Shown: positions 10,575 to 20,264 of the stretch, piece by piece
Position numbering within the stretch: position 1 is the stretch's first letter
How the letters are laid out: the number at the start of each line of letters is the position of its first letter
Assembly (NCBI GenBank): GCA_900543805.1
Contig: UQTE01000009.1
Location: 1 to 64,000 of the forward strand
DNA length: 64,000 nt
Source of the DNA: an uncultured Sutterella sp.
GTDB taxonomy: Bacteria > Pseudomonadota > Gammaproteobacteria > Burkholderiales > Burkholderiaceae_F
Reading direction: 5' to 3'
Made by a program: the position numbers and the translations under genes
Notes under the pieces: generated by a model
The model's input: the letters and a program-made list of their open reading frames with translations, nothing else
What the model was told of the DNA's origin: nothing
Database searches by the model: none

Positions 10575-13019
10575 TTAGAGCTTCTGAACTTCGACGAGAT
10601 TGGTGTGCGAGGGATTGCCCTTCGCAAGCGGCGTGGCGTCAAGCATCGTGAGCGTATTGATGCACGCCCCCTTGTCGACGCCCTTTTCATCGGGCGAATA
10701 CCAAGCGCCCTGCGGCAGCGCCACCAAGTGCGGGATGATGCGGTTCGTCACGAACGCGGGAATTTCGATTTCTCCGCGGGCGTTGAAGACGCGCACGCGG
10801 TCGCCCGTCCGGATGCCGCGGGGCTCGGCGTCGACCGGATTGATCATCAGCTGGTCCGGATGCGCGGCGCGCAGCCACGGAACGTTGTGGTACGTCGAGT
10901 GGGTGCGACCCGCGCCGTGATAGCCGTAGAGCTCGAGCGGGAACTTTTCTTCCGTCGGGTCGCCCTGACCGCGCATTTCCTTCGTGGCGATGAACTGCGG
11001 AATCGGGTGGATTTCCTGACCCTTTTCCTTCGGGAGTTCCCACGTGCGCGCGATTTCGGCGAGACGTTCGGAATAGATTTCGATCTTGCCCGAGGGGGTC
11101 GGGAGCGGATGCTTCACCGGATCCTCGCGGAAGTCCTTGAGCACGATGCCCGAGTCGTCGCCCATGCGGTACTTGACTACGCCCTGCTTCCAGAATTCCT
11201 CGAACTTCGGGAACTTCTTCGCGTCGGCGAGCTTCGAGGCCTTCTTCAAGGTTTCTTCGTAGCCCCAGCGGAGCCATTCCTTGTACGTGCGGCCTTCGGT
11301 GTAGGCGTCTTCGACGCCGAAGCGCTTGGCCATTTCGCGCATGATTTCCCAGTTCTGGCGCTGTTCCCACTCGATCTTCGCGGCCTGCGGGCACGCGACG
11401 ATGTAGTTGTAGTCGCCCACGGCGTAGGCGTCGGCCTCGAGGTCATCGATCTCCTGATTCATCGTGTCGGGGAGCAGATAGTCGGCGAACTTCGCGCTCG
11501 GCGTCATCTGGTTGTCGACCACCACGATCGTTTCGACGAGCGATTCGTCTTCGAGGATCTTGCGAAGCGCATTGATCCCGCCGTGCTGGTTGATGAGGGT
11601 GTTGCCCTGCGTATTCCAGATGAACTTGATGTTGTGCGAGAGGTGATCCGCACCGCGCACGGCCGAATTCTTCGCCGTCATCGACTTGGCGTCGGTGATG
11701 GCCTTGGGCCAGAGGAAGACCGGGAAGGAAACCTTGACGGGGTTCTTGCCGACGGGGAAGCCCGTGTCGATGCCGTAGGAGTCGCCTTCGCGCGCGCCCG
11801 TGTTCGTGCCCGGCAGACCGACCTGGCCGGTGAGGAGCGCGAGCATCGCGATCGACGTCGACTGCGTTTCGCCGTTCATGCGGCGCTGCGGACCCCAGCC
11901 CTGGGAGATGAAGCAGGGCTTCGTCGTCGCGATTTCACGCGCGAGGCGCTCGATCGTTTCGACGGGAACGTTCGTGATGCGCGAAGCCCATTCGGGGGTC
12001 TTCGGCGTCTTGTCGGCGCCTTCGCCGAGAATGTAGGACTTGTAGTCGCTTCCCTTTGGAGCGGACTTCGGCAGGGTCTTTTCGTCGTAGCCCACGCAGT
12101 ACTTGTCGAGGAAGGCCTGATCGACGAGGTTTTCGCGAATCATCACGTAGGCCATGCCCGCGGCGAGCGCCGCGTCGGTGCCCGGACGGATCGGCACCCA
12201 TTCGGCGTCGCGGCCGGCGAGCGTGTCGGTGCGGATCGGGTCGATCACGACCATGCGGGCTTTGCCGAGGCGCAGGGCTTCGCCGAGTTCCCACGTCTGA
12301 CCGCCGCCCGAAGCGCGCGTGACGGCCGGGTTGTTCCCGAACGTAACGTAGAGCTTGGCGTTCTTGATCTGGCTCATGTAGGAGCCGACGCCCGGATTGT
12401 TCGAGCGCACCGCCCCGTAGTTGAAGCCGCCGAACATGAAGGGCCAGATGTTCTGGATGCAGGCTGCCGAATAGTCGGAGTACCAGCCGACGTTGCCGCC
12501 GATGAGGTTGAAGAAGCGGAACGTGCAGTTGCGGTTGTTGAAGAGGCTGTAGTTCCCGGAACCGTGCATCAGAAGAATCGATTCGTTCGTGTGCTTCTTG
12601 ATGGTGTCCTTCAGGCGCGCGCTGATTTCATCGAGCGCCTGATCCCAGGAGATGCGCTCGAACTTCCCTTCGCCGCGCTTGCCGACGCGCTTCATCGGGA
12701 ACTTCAGGCGTTCGGGCGAATAGAGGCGCTGGCGGATGGAACGGCCGCGGTGGCAGGCGCGGACCTGCGGGAATTGACCTTCGGCCACGCCCGCCTGGGC
12801 GTCGCCCGTGTTGTCGGTTTCAATGCGGATGACGCGTCCGTTCTTCGAGGCGCAGCGCAGAAGACAACGGCTGCCGCAGTTGATCGAGCAGGCCGACCAC
12901 GTGACGGATTCAATGTCGGCGGCAGCGGCCGCGACCGCGCGGCTCATCGGCGACGCCGTAAAACCGGCGGCGGAGCCGAGAAGAGCCGAGCTTCGCAGAA
13001 AGCTTCGACGAGTAATCAT
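10575..13019 (-). CDS. dmsA: DmsA-like molybdopterin reductase catalytic subunit
   Basis: This 814-residue protein starts with a twin-arginine signal, TRRSFLRSSALL, and follows an AAGGAGAC ribosome-binding site, which favours the ATG at 13019 over the longer upstream frame. Near residue 44 the segment CSINCGSRC matches the iron-sulfur motif of DMSO reductase family members of the DmsA/YnfE type. The molybdopterin domains and a C-terminal guanine-dinucleotide-binding domain (RGIRTGDRVRVFNARGE) are complete. It forms a periplasmic two-subunit enzyme with the downstream DmsB. DMSO, TMAO, selenate or another oxyanion could be the acceptor; the sequence alone cannot separate these. Confidence 0.88.
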   Translation of the reverse strand: MITRRSFLRSSALLGSAAGFTASPMSRAVAAAAADIESVTWSACSINCGSRCLLRCASKNGRVIRIETDNTGDAQAGVAEGQFPQVRACHRGRSIRQRLYSPERLKFPMKRVGKRGEGKFERISWDQALDEISARLKDTIKKHTNESILLMHGSGNYSLFNNRNCTFRFFNLIGGNVGWYSDYSAACIQNIWPFMFGGFNYGAVRSNNPGVGSYMSQIKNAKLYVTFGNNPAVTRASGGGQTWELGEALRLGKARMVVIDPIRTDTLAGRDAEWVPIRPGTDAALAAGMAYVMIRENLVDQAFLDKYCVGYDEKTLPKSAPKGSDYKSYILGEGADKTPKTPEWASRITNVPVETIERLAREIATTKPCFISQGWGPQRRMNGETQSTSIAMLALLTGQVGLPGTNTGAREGDSYGIDTGFPVGKNPVKVSFPVFLWPKAITDAKSMTAKNSAVRGADHLSHNIKFIWNTQGNTLINQHGGINALRKILEDESLVETIVVVDNQMTPSAKFADYLLPDTMNQEIDDLEADAYAVGDYNYIVACPQAAKIEWEQRQNWEIMREMAKRFGVEDAYTEGRTYKEWLRWGYEETLKKASKLADAKKFPKFEEFWKQGVVKYRMGDDSGIVLKDFREDPVKHPLPTPSGKIEIYSERLAEIARTWELPKEKGQEIHPIPQFIATKEMRGQGDPTEEKFPLELYGYHGAGRTHSTYHNVPWLRAAHPDQLMINPVDAEPRGIRTGDRVRVFNARGEIEIPAFVTNRIIPHLVALPQGAWYSPDEKGVDKGACINTLTMLDATPLAKGNPSHTNLVEVQKL

Positions 13020-13725
13020 AAAAAAGAGTCTCCTTCCAAAAGACAAAAGACGCCGGACAAAGCAACCGTCCGCTTCCCGCAGCAATGAAAACAGTTCGGA
13101 CGGAGCAGGACGAAAGAAGAAACGGCGAGGATGGAACGCCGGCATTCGAATCCGTTCTGCAGAGGGTCGCTTTGAGAGACGTCTTGTGAGAGGCCGCGAG
13201 CTGCACCGCGGTCCTACCCGTTCAGGGTAAATACCAGTTTGTCTCGATTGTAGAGCATGGAAGGCGCGGAGGGTAGACAGGATTTCCCTGCCGTCGCGTT
13301 TTTCTTTTGCAAAAATCGGAACGCGGTTTCTACAAAACACCCTCCCTTCTCTTCGGAAACGATTCTGGCGTTCAGGCGATCTTGGAAATGAGAATGGATA
13401 CCAACAAAGGATTTCATAAAAATCTTTCCAGAATCTCTCTTCCGTTTTATGAAGAACTGAGGTTCTAGGAATTTACCCTTTTCTCTCCGCTTTCCGGGTT
13501 CAATGGCGAGTCGGAACGCGGTCTTTTGCGGGATTTTTACGGAGCTTCAGACGCTCGTGTTGGAGTCGATGAAGGGTGAGGCCGTGTCGTCGAGGACTGT
13601 CATGCGGACGAGTGTGGTGGCCCGTATGAGTTTAGGCAAAGAAGAGCTCGACAGCCTAGGGACCGTCCTGACGGATTTGCCCGAAACAGACGTCCACGAC
13701 GCGGGACTTAAGCACGAAGTCCCCG
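13020..13725. other. 706-base intergenic region upstream of dmsA
   Basis: Parts of this stretch, especially 13230-13500, are poorer in G+C than the flanks. It should hold the minus-strand dms promoter; a TACAAT-type -10 sequence occurs on that strand near 13247. A short hairpin, GGGACTT/AAGTCCC (13703-13723), overlaps the end of the lysE-type gene but lacks a T tract. Small open frames here show no family resemblance, and I found no clear FNR palindrome. Confidence 0.35.
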
Positions 13726-14346
13726 TTACGCAAAGAGAGCCGAAACGGCGAGACCGAGAAAGAGCACGGCGCTTGCGCGGTTCAGAAGGCCCGCCCACTT
13801 GGGATTGCGAAGGGCCGAGGCGAGAACGCCCGCTCCCAGGGCGCAGGCCGAGAACACCACGACGGTCGCGAAAAGGAAGATCGCGCCCTGCCCGATCATC
13901 TGCAGCGCGAGGGCCATGCCTTCGGTGCCGGGTTTCACGAACTGCGGGAAAAAGGCGAGAAAGAAGATCTGGACCTTCGGATTCGTGATGTTCATGATGA
14001 CCCCGCGGCGAACAAGCTGCCAGGGCTTGAGGTCGAGCGCACCGCCCTCGCCCGGCACGTCTTCGGCGTGCGTCCACGCCATGAAGGCAAGGTAGCAGAG
14101 GTAGGCCGCGCCCGCGATCTTGATCGCCCAGAAGACGGCGGGGAATTCCTGAATGACGATCGCAAGTCCCAGAGCCGCGGCGATCGTTTGCACGAGAAGT
14201 CCCCCGCAGAGCCCCAACACCACATAGAGTCCCGCTCGGGCACCCAACACGGCGCTTTGCGTGAGAACGAAAAGATTGTCGGGGCCGGGCGCTACGGCCA
14301 GGACGAAGCTCATCCCGGCAAAAGCGAGCCATTCGGAGGGGGACAT
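13726..14346 (-). CDS. LysE/RhtB-family amino-acid exporter
   Basis: A membrane protein of 206 residues with about six helices and the family signature near the start, VAPGPDNLFVLTQSAVLGA. Proteins of this family export basic or neutral amino acids and related metabolites. The ATG at 14346 is preferred over one 33 bases upstream because AAGGA precedes it at the right distance. It stands alone, divergent from the FAD protein at 14589. The substrate cannot be inferred. Confidence 0.88.
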   Translation of the reverse strand: MSPSEWLAFAGMSFVLAVAPGPDNLFVLTQSAVLGARAGLYVVLGLCGGLLVQTIAAALGLAIVIQEFPAVFWAIKIAGAAYLCYLAFMAWTHAEDVPGEGGALDLKPWQLVRRGVIMNITNPKVQIFFLAFFPQFVKPGTEGMALALQMIGQGAIFLFATVVVFSACALGAGVLASALRNPKWAGLLNRASAVLFLGLAVSALFA

Positions 14347-14588
14347 GACGAAATCCTTGAGCGTGAACGATTTTTCCATTCTATCGGCTTTGTTCGAACC
14401 TACCCTCGGGCGAAGTGCTTAGGCGGGCGTATCTTCCGCCCGCGTGTCCTCGGGAGTATTGAGCCTTGTCGACTTCTTTCGAGACGCCTGATAATCGAGG
14501 AATCGAAAAACATGCGTTCGAGGGTCCGACACTCGGAACAGATCTCTCCTCCGGGTCCGGAGCCTCTCGAGCCAAAAAGGAGAATCTC

Positions 14589-16001
14589 ATGCGAAAACTT
14601 CCCGTTCACAAGCCCGGTCTTCGTCCGCTCACCGCGGTTCTCGCCGCGGCGGGCTTTCTTTGCGCGTCGGTTGCAGGCGCCGAGACGCTCTCGGCCGACG
14701 TTCTCGTCGTCGGCGCGGGCGGCGCCGGGATGGCGGCCGCCATTGAAGCCCACGAAGCTTCGAACGGCAAGGCGAAGGTCGTGATTCTTGAGAAACTGCC
14801 TTTTGTGGGCGGGACGACCCTTCTTGCCTCCACCGCCTACAATGCGGGCGGCTCGAAACTGCAGCCGAACTATTCGGCAAAGGACTACGAGGCGAAACTC
14901 CTCAAGGGCTTTCCGAAAGCGGACGAGCATGACCGCGCCAACATCAGGCAGTTGGCCGAACTCTCGGGCCCGACCGCAGACTGGCTCGTCGCCATGGGCG
15001 CCGACATGTCGCGCGTCATCAACGGTTCCCAAATGACGCCCGCCGACGGAAGCGCCTACGGCGCGATGATCGTTCCGGTCCTCAAAAAGCGCGTCGACGC
15101 GCTCGGGATTTCCGTCGTGACGAACGCCGACGTTCAGGAACTCGTCACCGACGCTGCGGGCCGTGTGACGGGCGTGAAGGCGACGATCAAGACGAAGGAC
15201 CTGCAAACGATTCCCGCCAAGGCTGTGATTCTCGCCACGGGCGGCTTCGCTTCGAACCCCGAACTCGTCAAGCGTTTCTCGCCCCAGTGGGCGGGATATC
15301 CCTCGACCGCGAGCGTCGGCGCCGAAGGGGACGGCATTCTCATGGCCGAGAAACTCGGCGCGAAGCTCGACAACATGGCGCTCGCCGGTCCCCAGACCGT
15401 CGCCTACGACACGGGACACGGCGCGGTGTCGCTCACGAACGTCCGCTACAACGGGGCGATTCTCGTCGGCAAAACCGGAAAGCGCTTCACCAACGAACTC
15501 GGGAACACCGCCGTGATCGGCGCCGACATCAAGAAGCAGAAAGGCGGCGTCGCCTTCCTCATCTTCGACCGTACGAGCGTCGAGAACGCCGCGCTCATGA
15601 AGAAGTACGAAGCGCAAGGCTATTTCATAAAGGCCGACACGCTCGACGAGCTCGCCGACAAGCTCGGCGTCGACAAGACGAACCTCAAGGCCACGGTCGA
15701 GCGCTGGCACGGGTTCTTCGACAAGAAGAAGGACGAGGACTTCGGGCGCACGCAGTCGATGTTCTCGAGAATCGACAAGGCGCCCTACTACGGACAGAAG
15801 ATTTCGCCCGCGAGCCAAACGACTTACGGCGGCGTCGAGCGCAATGCCGACGGCGCGGCCCTCAAGACAGACGGATCGGTGATTCCGGGACTCTTCGTCG
15901 CCGGCGAAACCGCCGACCAGTACGGCCAGGGCGTCTCTCTCGGGATCGTCACGGGCCGCATCGCCGCGCGCGGTGCGCTCAAATCGATCGGCGCGAAATG
16001 A
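14589..16001 (+). CDS. Exported FAD-dependent reductase (FMN- and haem-free)
   Basis: A 470-residue member of the fumarate-reductase-like FAD family. A Sec signal peptide covers about residues 1-31 (ending SVAGAE). The FAD site VVGAGGAG is at 40-47, the capping domain follows, and the C-terminal FAD segment is PGLFVAGETADQ. Neither an FMN-binding domain nor CxxCH motifs are present, so electrons must come from a separate protein. The start is set by AAAGGAGAATCTC before the ATG. No cytochrome gene adjoins; a terminator follows. The substrate is unknown; fumarate-like enoates are the family rule. Confidence 0.85.
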   Translation: MRKLPVHKPGLRPLTAVLAAAGFLCASVAGAETLSADVLVVGAGGAGMAAAIEAHEASNGKAKVVILEKLPFVGGTTLLASTAYNAGGSKLQPNYSAKDYEAKLLKGFPKADEHDRANIRQLAELSGPTADWLVAMGADMSRVINGSQMTPADGSAYGAMIVPVLKKRVDALGISVVTNADVQELVTDAAGRVTGVKATIKTKDLQTIPAKAVILATGGFASNPELVKRFSPQWAGYPSTASVGAEGDGILMAEKLGAKLDNMALAGPQTVAYDTGHGAVSLTNVRYNGAILVGKTGKRFTNELGNTAVIGADIKKQKGGVAFLIFDRTSVENAALMKKYEAQGYFIKADTLDELADKLGVDKTNLKATVERWHGFFDKKKDEDFGRTQSMFSRIDKAPYYGQKISPASQTTYGGVERNADGAALKTDGSVIPGLFVAGETADQYGQGVSLGIVTGRIAARGALKSIGAK

Positions 16002-16022
16002 CGCGGCGGTCTGAATAAGCTG

Positions 16023-16058
16023 AAGCCTCGACTCCGAAGGGAATCGAGGCTTCGTTTT
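16023..16058. terminator. Terminator between convergent FAD-protein genes
   Basis: AAGCCTCGA (16023-16031) pairs with TCGAGGCTT (16044-16052), then CGTTTT. It begins 22 bases after the upstream stop codon. Confidence 0.7.
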
Positions 16059-16100
16059 GCCACTCCCGCCGGAGGGCTCCGACGGAGGGAATCGACGCGA

Positions 16101-17543
16101 TCAGAGCTTGGCGGCTTCCTTGCCGGCCGTGATGCCGGTGGAGCCCGCGTAGGCATAGGCGTCGCCCGAACGGTAGCCGACGCCGAAGTGTTCACCGAAG
16201 GCGACGGCGCCCGCGGCGAAGAGCCCTTCGGCCACCGGCGTGCCGAGAAGCGTCGTCACGCGGCACTTTTCGTCGATCGTGATGCCGCCCACCGTTTCGA
16301 GCATCACGGGCTTGATGCGAAGCGCGTAGAACGGAGCCTTCAGTTCCTTTTCGTACACAGTGCGCCCGAACGGATCCTTGCGGTCCTCGGGCTTCTGACG
16401 CGTCGTCGCGTTGCGCGCCTCAATGTCGGCTTTGAGACCCTTCGGGTCGCAGCCGATGAGCTTCGCCAGGTCTTCGACCGTGTCGCACTTCGTCGCAACC
16501 CCCTTTTCGATCATCGACTCGACCACGGGGTGGAGTTCCTTCGTGACGATTTCCCAGCAGGCCTTTTGCTTCAGCATGTCGATGTTGGTCTGCGTGTAGA
16601 TCACGTATTCGTTCGTGAAGCGGCGTCCCTTTTCATTCACGATGATGCCGCCCATGAGAAGCGGAGCGGAACTGAAGAAGATGTTCTTCGTCACTTCGAG
16701 CGTCGGGCAGACCATGGCGATGTTGAGGTTGAGCGTGCCCGCGCCGAGTTCGGTCGCGATGCGAAGGCCGTCGCCCTTGCAGCCGACGTCCATGATGCGG
16801 CCCGTCTGCGACCAAGGCGCCGTGAAGACTTCGATCATCTTCTGGTTGCGCCCGAACCCGCCCGTGGCGATCACAACCGCCTTCGTGCGCACGACCGAAT
16901 TCTTGCGGCCCGACGAGATCTTCGCGCCGATCACCTTCTTTCCTTCTTCATCGAGCACGACGTCGACGAGGCTCGTCTTGGTGCGCACCGTAACGTTCGG
17001 ATCCTTTTGGACGGCTTCGGCGAGCTTTCTCATAAGCGCGCCGCCCGCCCCCTTCGTCTTCACGACGCGAAGCTTTTCGCCGCCGTTCGTGCGGTCTTCT
17101 TCGTCGGTGAATTCAACGCCGATAGAGAAGAGGTCGTTCACGAAGGCGCCCGCCTCCCGGGCGATCATCTCGGCCTTCTTGGGATTGCGGGAACCCTTGC
17201 CGTAGGCGACGATGTCCTCGGCGTAGGCCTTTTCGGTGTCCTCGATGCCGCGGGCCGCGTGCCACTTGGTTTTGCAGGCGCGGATCCACCCGGACGAAAT
17301 GGCCGACGACCCGCCCAACATCGGGAGGGACTGCACGAGAAGCACCTTCTTGCCGGCCTTCGAGGCCGTGCGGGCCGCCATGCAGCCTGCGGCGCCGCCG
17401 CCCGCAACGACGACGTCGAAGGTCTCGGCACCGGCCGGAAGGTTTTCCTTGGATTTTTCCGCCGCGCGGACGGCGGGAGCGAACGCGGCGACGCCGCCGA
17501 GCGAGAGCGCGGCGATCATCGAGCGACGGGACAGTTCGGTCAT
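16101..17543 (-). CDS. Tat-exported FAD-binding reductase
   Basis: A 480-residue FAD protein of the fumarate reductase/3-ketosteroid-dehydrogenase-like superfamily. The N-terminus has a twin-arginine-like signal (SRRSMIAALSLGG), implying export already folded with FAD. The dinucleotide site AGGGAAG is near residues 47-53; the C-terminus has the usual GLFAAGAVA segment. The ATG at 17543 follows GGGAGAACATC and is preferred to the longer frame. It is transcribed towards the preceding FAD gene across a terminator. With the proteins at 511, 7863 and 14589 it makes four related reductases in 17 kb, all on different architectures. Confidence 0.85.
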   Translation of the reverse strand: MTELSRRSMIAALSLGGVAAFAPAVRAAEKSKENLPAGAETFDVVVAGGGAAGCMAARTASKAGKKVLLVQSLPMLGGSSAISSGWIRACKTKWHAARGIEDTEKAYAEDIVAYGKGSRNPKKAEMIAREAGAFVNDLFSIGVEFTDEEDRTNGGEKLRVVKTKGAGGALMRKLAEAVQKDPNVTVRTKTSLVDVVLDEEGKKVIGAKISSGRKNSVVRTKAVVIATGGFGRNQKMIEVFTAPWSQTGRIMDVGCKGDGLRIATELGAGTLNLNIAMVCPTLEVTKNIFFSSAPLLMGGIIVNEKGRRFTNEYVIYTQTNIDMLKQKACWEIVTKELHPVVESMIEKGVATKCDTVEDLAKLIGCDPKGLKADIEARNATTRQKPEDRKDPFGRTVYEKELKAPFYALRIKPVMLETVGGITIDEKCRVTTLLGTPVAEGLFAAGAVAFGEHFGVGYRSGDAYAYAGSTGITAGKEAAKL

Positions 17544-17691
17544 GATGTTCTCCCTTGGGAAATGTGTTTGGTCAGGAGGAACATTCTGCCGAAACGGAAC
17601 GCCCGGCGACAGACGGGGAATCCCCGCGGTCGTCGGGCGTATAGTCATTGCGGAGCGCCTCTACTGCGCCCGTTCATCAAAAATGCCGGTC

Positions 17692-19296
17692 TCAGTAGTC
17701 CTGCGCAGCCCGCACCGCCTCCTCTTCCTCGGGGCTGCGGTCGTCGAGCTTGTACTCGTACCAGTTGGCTCTTTCGAACGCCTCGCGGATTTCTTCGAGC
17801 TGACCGAAACTGAGGGGCTCGGAAATTCGCCCTTCCTGCACGGTCTGACCGCGAAGCGTCCGCTGCAGATACTCTGCGCAATAGGACCAGGATTCTTTTT
17901 TCTCGGCCGTTCCGGGAACGTCCTGCAGGAGGCGCATGGCGTTTTCCATCAGCGTCTCGCGGGGACGCACGAGCGAAGAGATGCGGTTGCGGAAGTTCTC
18001 GGCCGAACGGCTCCGCGCGTCAAAGCACGCGTCGTCGGTGGGAAGGGCCTCCTCAAAGAAGCTTCTCACCGAATCCACGTTCCCCCGGGCCTTTCCCCAG
18101 GCCGAGAGAATGTTGTCGAGGTAGCGCTCGAGTTCGCTCATGAGCTTGAGCCCGACGAGGTAGTCCTTCTTGGCTTCCAGCGTCGGAAGCGACGTCCCGT
18201 GCTCGACCGCCCGGTCGCTCAGACCGTAGATCGCCTGAAGGTTTTCGAGCGCCGCGTCGGCTTCCTCCACGCTTCCGATCCCGTTGATTTCGTCGAGAAG
18301 CGCCGGGTGCACCGTCAGGGCCGTGCGGTCGGCAAGAAGGCGAATCCCCTCTTCCGAACTCCGGTAGAAGGCCTCGCGAACGGCGGGAAGATTTTCGGCA
18401 AGATTCTGAAGCGACGTCACCGCCATGTACTTCAATTCGTGCGGCGACATGAGGCGGGGCGTGAAAAAGCCAGAGATCGTGCGGCAGATCGCTGCGAGAA
18501 TCGGATGCCCCGTCTGGGCGTAGCGCGACGCCTTGGCGCTCCACCAGCGCGAGAGCGTGTCGTAGGTGCGCCCGCAGAAGGTGCGCGTGTCGGGACGCAC
18601 TTCTTCCCCGCGGTCGAGCGCTTCGGAGCCCCCGAATTCCGCGCGGAAGTCCGTGCGAAGCTTCGCCTTGACGTCGGCCAACACCTCGGTTTGCGACATC
18701 CCTTCAAAGGCTTCGAGCCCCTCGGTCACGGGCGCGGTTACGCGCTCGCCCGCATTGAGCGGTCCGCCCGAAGAAACTTCGCCCTGCGCATGCGCGACGC
18801 TTTGCGTCGCGTCGACGTTTTCGTTCGACACCGACCAGTCGTCCCAATCGTCCTCTTCGGCCGCCGCGAGGGCGGCCCAGTCGTCGTCGGTCATGCCCGA
18901 GAGCGCGAGGATTTCGCCGGGATCCGGATCGTCGGGGAGCGTTGCGCAGAGGTGCGTGAGGGCCTTCGACGCCGCTTCCTTGCTTTCGGGCGTGTTCGGA
19001 GGAAGCGCCGCCTCGGCCACTTCTTCGGCCTCCTCGGTCGGGTGCGACTCCACCTGGACGTCATCGGTGGCCTTCGGGTCGGCCGTCTCCTGCGCCTTTT
19101 TGGCGTCCGCGGCCTGCCCGATTTCTTCCAGGAGCTGCGCGTGCTCAAGAGCCTGCGTCCCCTCGGGGCGGGTCGCCACGGTGCGGCCGAGCGTAACGGA
19201 CGTCGACTCGGTGACGTGGCCTGCGTCCTCCGTGACGGGCGTCTGCAGGGTTTCCGCGTTGATGCCGCTCACGGCGGCGGGAATGACCTTGGTCAT
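17692..19296 (-). CDS. Large unrecognised protein, candidate T3SS effector
   Basis: I do not recognise a family for this 534-residue protein. The first 200 residues are acidic and low-complexity (many Glu, Ala, Thr), as in unstructured T3SS secretion and chaperone-binding regions. From about residue 200 it looks globular and helical, with a hydrophobic patch around HPILAAICRTISGFF. There is no Sec or Tat signal. The ATG at 19296 has AGGAAG upstream. It follows a short-chain dehydrogenase gene by 41 bases and lies downstream of a CesT-type chaperone gene at the end of the sct operon, so export by the T3SS is plausible. A structural or gatekeeper role is the alternative. Confidence 0.6.
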   Translation of the reverse strand: MTKVIPAAVSGINAETLQTPVTEDAGHVTESTSVTLGRTVATRPEGTQALEHAQLLEEIGQAADAKKAQETADPKATDDVQVESHPTEEAEEVAEAALPPNTPESKEAASKALTHLCATLPDDPDPGEILALSGMTDDDWAALAAAEEDDWDDWSVSNENVDATQSVAHAQGEVSSGGPLNAGERVTAPVTEGLEAFEGMSQTEVLADVKAKLRTDFRAEFGGSEALDRGEEVRPDTRTFCGRTYDTLSRWWSAKASRYAQTGHPILAAICRTISGFFTPRLMSPHELKYMAVTSLQNLAENLPAVREAFYRSSEEGIRLLADRTALTVHPALLDEINGIGSVEEADAALENLQAIYGLSDRAVEHGTSLPTLEAKKDYLVGLKLMSELERYLDNILSAWGKARGNVDSVRSFFEEALPTDDACFDARSRSAENFRNRISSLVRPRETLMENAMRLLQDVPGTAEKKESWSYCAEYLQRTLRGQTVQEGRISEPLSFGQLEEIREAFERANWYEYKLDDRSPEEEEAVRAAQDY

Positions 19297-19337
19297 TGCA
19301 TTTCTTCCTAAAAGTCCCCCGGGACAACGGGGCGTCC

Positions 19338-20102
19338 TTAACCGGCGACAAGCCCGCCGTCGATCAGATAGAGCCCCCCGGTAATGAAGCTCGCCGAATC
19401 CGACGCCAGGAAGTAGATGAGTTCGGCAACCTCCGGCGCCTCGCCGACTCTGCCGAGCGGATACTGTTCCGCCTCCGCCTTCCAATAGGCGCTCGCATCA
19501 CCGTTGTGGGTAATGTCCGCAAATTTCTGGAAAAGATTGATCGCCAACGGCGTGCGGATCGTTGCCGCGCAAACGGCGTTGACCCGGACATTCTGACGCC
19601 CGAGGTCGATGGCCAGACTCTTGGTGATTTGACCGAGCGCACCCTTCGTGAGCCCGTAGCCGAAACTGTTGGCCTTTCCAATGTAGCTCTGATCCGAAGC
19701 GTTGATGACCACGGAGCCGCCGCCCTTTCTCAAAATGCTCGGCACAGCGGCCTGCAGCGTGCGCACGGTCCCCTTGATGTTCGTGTCGATCATCAAGTCG
19801 AGCTCTTCTTCGCTGATCGTGAGCATCGTGTTGCAGCGGTGGATCCCGGCATTGGCAACCACGCAGTCGAGCTCGCCGTACTTTTCGATCGCCGCCGCAA
19901 CCGCCTTCTCGAGATCCTCACGATTTCGCGTATTCCCCTCGACAAAAAGGGCGCCCGTTTCCCGTGCGACGGCCTGCCCGTCCTCCACGTTGATGTCCAT
20001 GAAAGTCACGTTCCAGCCGGATTGCGCAAACTTGCGCACCGACGCAGCTCCGATGCCCGTCGAACCGCCGGTGATGAAAACGTTCTTCTTTTGATCAGAC
20101 AT
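19338..20102 (-). CDS. Short-chain dehydrogenase/reductase
   Basis: A complete 254-residue classical SDR with the cofactor motif TGGSTGIG (about residues 11-18), NAG in VVANAG, and the catalytic Ser and YGLTKG (Tyr-x-x-x-Lys) residues. The C-terminal GGLYLIDGG segment is typical of 3-oxoacyl-ACP reductase and polyol or steroid dehydrogenases. It has a strong ribosome-binding site (GGAGGACTCTC) and a 12-base direct repeat just upstream, so it probably has its own regulation. Its place between a T3SS chaperone and a candidate effector is unexpected for a metabolic enzyme. The substrate is unknown. Confidence 0.9.
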   Translation of the reverse strand: MSDQKKNVFITGGSTGIGAASVRKFAQSGWNVTFMDINVEDGQAVARETGALFVEGNTRNREDLEKAVAAAIEKYGELDCVVANAGIHRCNTMLTISEEELDLMIDTNIKGTVRTLQAAVPSILRKGGGSVVINASDQSYIGKANSFGYGLTKGALGQITKSLAIDLGRQNVRVNAVCAATIRTPLAINLFQKFADITHNGDASAYWKAEAEQYPLGRVGEAPEVAELIYFLASDSASFITGGLYLIDGGLVAG

Positions 20103-20156
20103 GAGAGTCCTCCATACAAATCGGAGCCAAGGAATCAGGATCCGCGTTAAAGGTAA

Positions 20157-20182
20157 AGCGAATCCAGTTTAGCAAATCCAGT
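20157..20182. promoter_or_regulatory. 12-base direct repeat upstream of the SDR gene
   Basis: AGCGAATCCAGT (20157-20168) and AGCAAATCCAGT (20171-20182) differ at one base and have a 14-base period. They lie 55-80 bases upstream of the SDR start codon, where a regulator would touch the promoter. Confidence 0.4.
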
Positions 20183-20264
20183 CCAATGCAGCGCGATACG
20201 GCTCTTCTGCTTACCAATGCACGAAGAACCAAAAAATGCGCGATGCGGTTTCGTGCGGGTTTGA

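Noticed and set aside
9936..13088. A 1050-codon plus-strand open frame
   Set aside because: It is antisense to dmsB-dmsA, whose motifs are clear. It is a composition shadow.
13503..13988. A 161-codon plus-strand frame
   Set aside because: Its second half is antisense to the LysE-type exporter and the rest is low-complexity Arg-rich sequence.
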